This document shows, one piece after another, positions 61,101-64,000 of a stretch of 64,000 nucleotides of DNA. The translations under genes were made by a program, and so were the position numbers. Location of the stretch: the NCBI GenBank assembly GCA_003260075.1, contig QLIY01000300.1, positions 1 to 64,000 on the forward strand, read 5' to 3'. How positions within the stretch are numbered: the stretch's first letter is position 1; each line of letters starts with the position of its first letter. The DNA comes from Phallusia mammillata. Lineage: Eukaryota; Chordata; Ascidiacea; Phlebobranchia; Ascidiidae. The notes beneath the pieces are model-generated. The model was not told where the DNA came from and ran no database searches. It saw nothing but the letters and a program-made list of their open reading frames with translations.

Positions 61101-63318
61101 ATATCTATTCAACAAAGGAAAACGGGTTAAGTACAGCATATGGCAAGAACAAAACCAGAAATATACAGTAAGTTTAAAAATGATGCCCCCCCCCCACTGT
61201 TTTTTGTTGTTTTGGTTTTAGTAAGTCCACAGTCATGGTGGGACATTGGCACCGGTTGATAACCGCGCAACAATAGGTTAAGTGTGTGTAAGCAGGCCTT
61301 AAATTACGACTGGAACGGGAAAGTTCAAGCCCGAACCTGCATATTTAGGTTGGTAAAATTATGGGACAAATAATGCCGAGTGAAGATTTATGCCTGAATC
61401 AAGCCTGTTTTATTCAAATTCAAGCCAGAACTCGAACGTGCCTGAAAATCCCTAACTCAGAACTCTGTTTTAAAGTATTTTAGTAAATCTCGGTGTGTCC
61501 TGACTTGTTTAGACCAAACAAATTGTACAGGTTAGGCCAAGATCCGGATTAACCGATGTGTATATGTACCTTAAGTTTTGTCCGAATTAGGCAATTTAGT
61601 CGAATCCGGTTTAACCCAGGAACTGTACTATACACCAAACCAGTTACGATTTTAATACAATTGTTGTTAAACGATGCGGCTTTCGTCTTTAAGTTGGCAG
61701 TTTGGTTGGTATTCCCTGTTAAGATAATGTTTAAACTTGCCCATTATTTTCACATACTTGGGTTATTGTCGATCATGGCGGCCGATCGCTTCATTGCTAC
61801 TGTCGCTTGATCTTTTACGCCGGAACCGATAAGTTGAAGCAATTCCAAGTGAGAAATACACTTTAATATCTATTCAACAAAGGAAAACGGGTTAAGTGCA
61901 GCATATGGCATGAACAAAACCAGAACTATACAGTAAGTTTGAAAATGAATAACACCCTATGTAAAACTGAGCGAAACGTAGTACAAAAATGGCAGTTACC
62001 AGTTATTGCTAAAATTTAAACGCGAGAAAAGTGGGAAATCCGAACTAAGGTACTTATGACTTTGTAGTTTGTACTACTACTAAACAAACTAAACCATAAA
62101 CTGACCTCGTGCCAGGATTCCTGCAAATAATTTCCATCTGTGTAAGCGATGGAAATCAAGGTTTTGATCGATTCGATATTTTTCCACTTCAGTTCACGAA
62201 TTCCAGCTGTGGCTTGCAGTAGCGAAAATCGGGACAAGGCTTGAATAAAAGTGTCTCTTTCCAACTGGAAAACAACCAAATTTGTTGGGTAAGTTTGGGA
62301 ATATGCGCCAAAACTACTACAAGTGCGTTCAAGACATTGTGACGCAGAAAATATATGACGTAACAATATATGTGACGATTGACGCAGCAAGTATATGACG
62401 TAACAATATTTGTGAAGCCTTAATATCGTTGCAACTATTGTCAAACATGGGTTTGGGCGGAAAATCTAGATTGGATACCAAGCACGTTGTGTTCTGACTA
62501 TGTGCTATGAGATATATATATACACAATTTATACAATTTAAGATAAATAATTATCATTTACGTGCTTTTACACAAACGTGCATGTTACTTTGATTTTGAA
62601 AAAAATATAAATTGTCTGCGGACAAAAAGTTTCAGAAAAAGGCAATTCCATTATCATTAGGGATGCGCCGAGCCGAGCCAGAACCCGAGTACTTGGTACC
62701 GAGCATCGCTGTTTTTGATGCTCGGTGCTCGGCCGAGCAGTTGCGCAAACTGACCCGAGCATTAAATTTGCATATTCATGCCCTGCTAACATAAGTAACT
62801 AGTGTTCGAAAGGGTGTCTATGAACAAAAACAAATGATTTTTCAAATGTATTAGATTGTGGAAAAACGTGTACTTCTGAGGCCTGTAACAGCTTAATACA
62901 CCGCTGGTGACGTAAGAGGCCTTGTAGAGCTAAAACGTAGAAAGGGGATTTTTTGTGACGTCATAATGCACCGAGCATTAACGTGAGATGCTCGGTGCTC
63001 GACCAAACAGAACATTTGCAATTTTGGCACATCCCTAATTATCATAGATTTTTATTAGCTTTACTGCAATTACTCACAGTTCAGCTTTGGGTAAAAATTT
63101 ATGACCAAAAGGAAGAAAATATTAAAACAGTATGTGCAGCCTTTATGAAAGAAAACTTTTCATGTCATAATAAATGTCACAATACTTACAGATAAGCCGA
63201 ATATGCAGGCTATTCTGACGGCATACTTCATTCCATTAAGACACAAAGTTGTTACTTCTTTGTCTTCAAAATCTTGCAATCCCATTGAAAATGCTACCAT
63301 GATCGATCTCCAACACAA
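51496..63318 (-). CDS. ARFGEF1/2: Brefeldin A-inhibited Arf guanine-exchange factor, C-terminal half
   Basis: Large GEF that activates class I Arfs at the trans-Golgi and endosomes. Exons in reading order: 63190-63318, 62106-62264, 61758-61869, 60050-60190, 59190-59276 (5' part lost), 58254-58480, 57507-57621, 56997-57154, 56436-56569, 55847-55936, 54868-55043, 54142-54309, 53585-53715, 53070-53235, 52487-52616, 52002-52098 (5' part lost) and 51496-51615 with stop TAG. Phases agree wherever both borders are visible. Diagnostic strings include [95 protein letters not shown] and [19 protein letters not shown], all of the HDS region. The protein ends [13 protein letters not shown], close to the family end. 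The DCB/HUS and Sec7 parts lie beyond position 64000. ARFGEF1 and ARFGEF2 cannot be told apart; invertebrates usually have one. Confidence 0.95.
51674..51733. other. 60-base C run
   Basis: Estimated-size gap placeholder directly upstream (minus strand) of the last ARFGEF exon. No flanking duplication. Confidence 0.6.
52099..52162. other. 64-base C run inside an ARFGEF exon
   Basis: Removes the 5' part of the exon whose remainder (52002-52098) starts just before [11 protein letters not shown]. The missing residues correspond to the family segment between LLRC and the STESHR motif. Confidence 0.7.
55068..55860 (+). repeat. Direct duplication around C run 55471-55480
   Basis: 55068-55470 matches 55549-55870 with several indels. 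The left copy ends with the last 13 bases of the ARFGEF exon at 55847-55936. C run 55054-55063 is just left of it. Confidence 0.75.
55895..56430 (+). repeat. Direct duplication around C run 56155-56167
   Basis: The right copy repeats the 5' end of the same ARFGEF exon (from CCCGTGTGTTTTCATT). With the entry at 55068, this exon appears once whole and twice in part. Confidence 0.85.
56640..56960 (+). repeat. Direct duplication around C run 56796-56807
   Basis: About 155 bases from CTCCTTCTTACGATAATATT. Another C run (56972-56981) follows directly. Confidence 0.85.
57885..58057 (-). mobile_element. Truncated hAT-like MITE, ARFGEF intron
   Basis: Ends in GGCTCGGCTCGACCCATCCCTA and carries, inverted, the GCATGAATATGCAAATTTAA segment of the full element at 62658-63037. 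The other end is missing. Confidence 0.7.
58090..58347 (+). repeat. Duplication of half an ARFGEF exon around C run 58214-58223
   Basis: The left copy (58090-58213) repeats the 3' half of exon 58254-58480. Its differences are mostly synonymous, as expected for alleles. Confidence 0.85.
58763..59116 (+). repeat. Direct duplication around C run 58934-58943
   Basis: About 170 bases from GGTCGTAACATTGGCATAG, in an ARFGEF intron. Confidence 0.85.
59277..59286. other. C run truncating an ARFGEF exon
   Basis: The exon 59190-59276 begins [11 protein letters not shown] at this run. The family segment with DFVRWLC and the HPRM motif before it is not found to the right and is probably lost in the gap. 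Confidence 0.65.
59507..59770 (+). repeat. Direct duplication around C run 59638-59647
   Basis: Both copies contain CATAAGTAAGAAGTGGTCAA and TACGCGAGGT near a hAT-like end; the right copy lies at the edge of a sequence related to the MITE at 11356-11636. Confidence 0.8.
60321..60743 (+). mobile_element. Possible hAT-like MITE, CAGCGGTTTCCAACG family
   Basis: Left end CAGCGGTTTCCAACG, right end GGTTGAGAACCGCG. A placeholder duplication (60349-60456 and 60467-60570 around 60457-60466) lies inside. No clear target duplication. Confidence 0.45.
60676..61950 (+). repeat. Interleaved duplication around C runs 61074-61084 and 61186-61195
   Basis: 60676-61073 matches 61196-61560, and the fragment 61085-61185 matches 61851-61950, so the order reads long copy, short fragment, long copy. 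The fragment includes the start of ARFGEF exon 61758-61869. Confidence 0.8.
62658..63037 (+). mobile_element. hAT-like MITE with perfect 8-bp target duplication, ARFGEF intron
   Basis: Ends TAGGGATGCGCCGAGCC and TTTTGGCACATCCCTA; ATTATCAT on both sides (62650-62657 and 63038-63045). Interior has repeated GCTCGGTGCTCG blocks. Confidence 0.9.
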
Positions 63319-64000
63319 CTAAAGAGAAGTTAGAGTTAAAAATAGGTATCAAAGTATTTAGTTGTGCCGAAAACACTGCAATTAACATACGAATGTATCG
63401 TTATGGTTGGTCCAAATTGTTAACAGGCCCAAAATTGGGGCCCGAATTCGCTTTTTTGAAACAAAGCCCACATTAGCGAAGAAAGTTGGTGACATTGATG
63501 CTGAGTATGAAGTCAGGCCTATATCAAGCCTGTTTTATTCAAAGTAAGGGCCAAACCCAGGCCAAAAGCCTGGCTTGACTTGGCCGGGTTTGCAACCACA
63601 TCGTTGCTACAGACCGATGTGCTATGTATAATTAGTACCCAGTTTAAGTCATCAACTGCCTATAAAACGTTACTGCGTGAAAATCAAAATGTCGCCTCTT
63701 AATTGAAAAGGAAACCATAAACGCCAAACGGTTTGCTCAAAGATATTTCCGTTGATTTGAAAGCCAAATTAAATTTAGAATCCAAATTTTCACACTTAAA
63801 TTTTCGCATAATTCCCTCAATTTCCTTACTCGGTTGCTTATGCTTTTTTACGCACTTAATGGGCAATCAGTTTTGTTAAATTCTCACAAAAATAGGTATA
63901 TCCAGTGGTGGGATTCAGCCGGTTCTCTATTATCTTTATGAGATAAGCGAACCGGTTAGCGTTAATGGTTACTGTCAACGAAAATATGACTTTTTGTAAC

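Noticed and set aside
9695-61950. Poly-C-mediated tandem duplication as a new biological mechanism
   Set aside because: Near-constant length of ten, single strand switch, interleaved copies and exon truncations all fit assembly placeholders better.

Overview
The window is AT-rich animal DNA: short spliced exons with canonical GT/AG borders, 5' UTR exons, orthologues of the ciliary protein IFT88 and the Arf exchange factor ARFGEF1/2, and many small DNA transposons. Compact introns, a very long first coding exon in IFT88, visibly divergent allelic copies and tandem genes for tiny secreted peptides suggest a tunicate (ascidian). The lineage is an inference; the animal assignment is firm.

Layout. 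(1) 0.4-6.8 kb: two tandem seven-exon isoaspartyl peptidase/L-asparaginase genes (ASRGL1-like). The first has an in-frame TAG where the second has CAG; the second has part of exon 5 replaced by an assembly gap. (2) 7.7-14.5 kb: a small secreted Kazal-type protease inhibitor gene followed by a decayed tandem copy of its locus. (3) 14.9-25.1 kb, minus strand: four tandem genes for secreted peptides of 52-57 residues, plus one promoter without coding exons. Each has a conserved signal peptide, a short fast-changing aromatic core and a conserved acidic tail. I do not recognise this family, and it is the best candidate for something undescribed. (4) 26-34.5 kb: no gene I can support. (5) 34.6-44.6 kb: a secreted protein with 12 EGF-like modules, one per phase-1 exon. 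(6) 45.9-49.3 kb: IFT88, complete, 825 residues. (7) 51.5-63.3 kb, minus strand: the C-terminal half of ARFGEF1/2, convergent with IFT88; its Sec7 half lies beyond the right edge.

A technical pattern runs through the window. About 38 runs of C or G, nearly all 10 bases plus any native C or G, sit between two slightly different copies of the same flank. They look like 10-N gap placeholders written as C, with allelic contig ends left on both sides. Runs are G up to 17,286 and C from 22,478 on, which suggests that two assembly pieces of opposite orientation meet in between. Duplications touching these runs, including repeated EGF and ARFGEF exons, should not be read as biology. The asparaginase, Kazal and peptide-gene tandem copies are more divergent and mostly do not abut the runs, so they look real.

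Several non-autonomous hAT-like elements (MITEs) with 8-bp target duplications are dated by their positions: one lies inside an intron of a peptide gene, one in IFT88 intron 1, and one has an empty-site paralogue elsewhere in the window.
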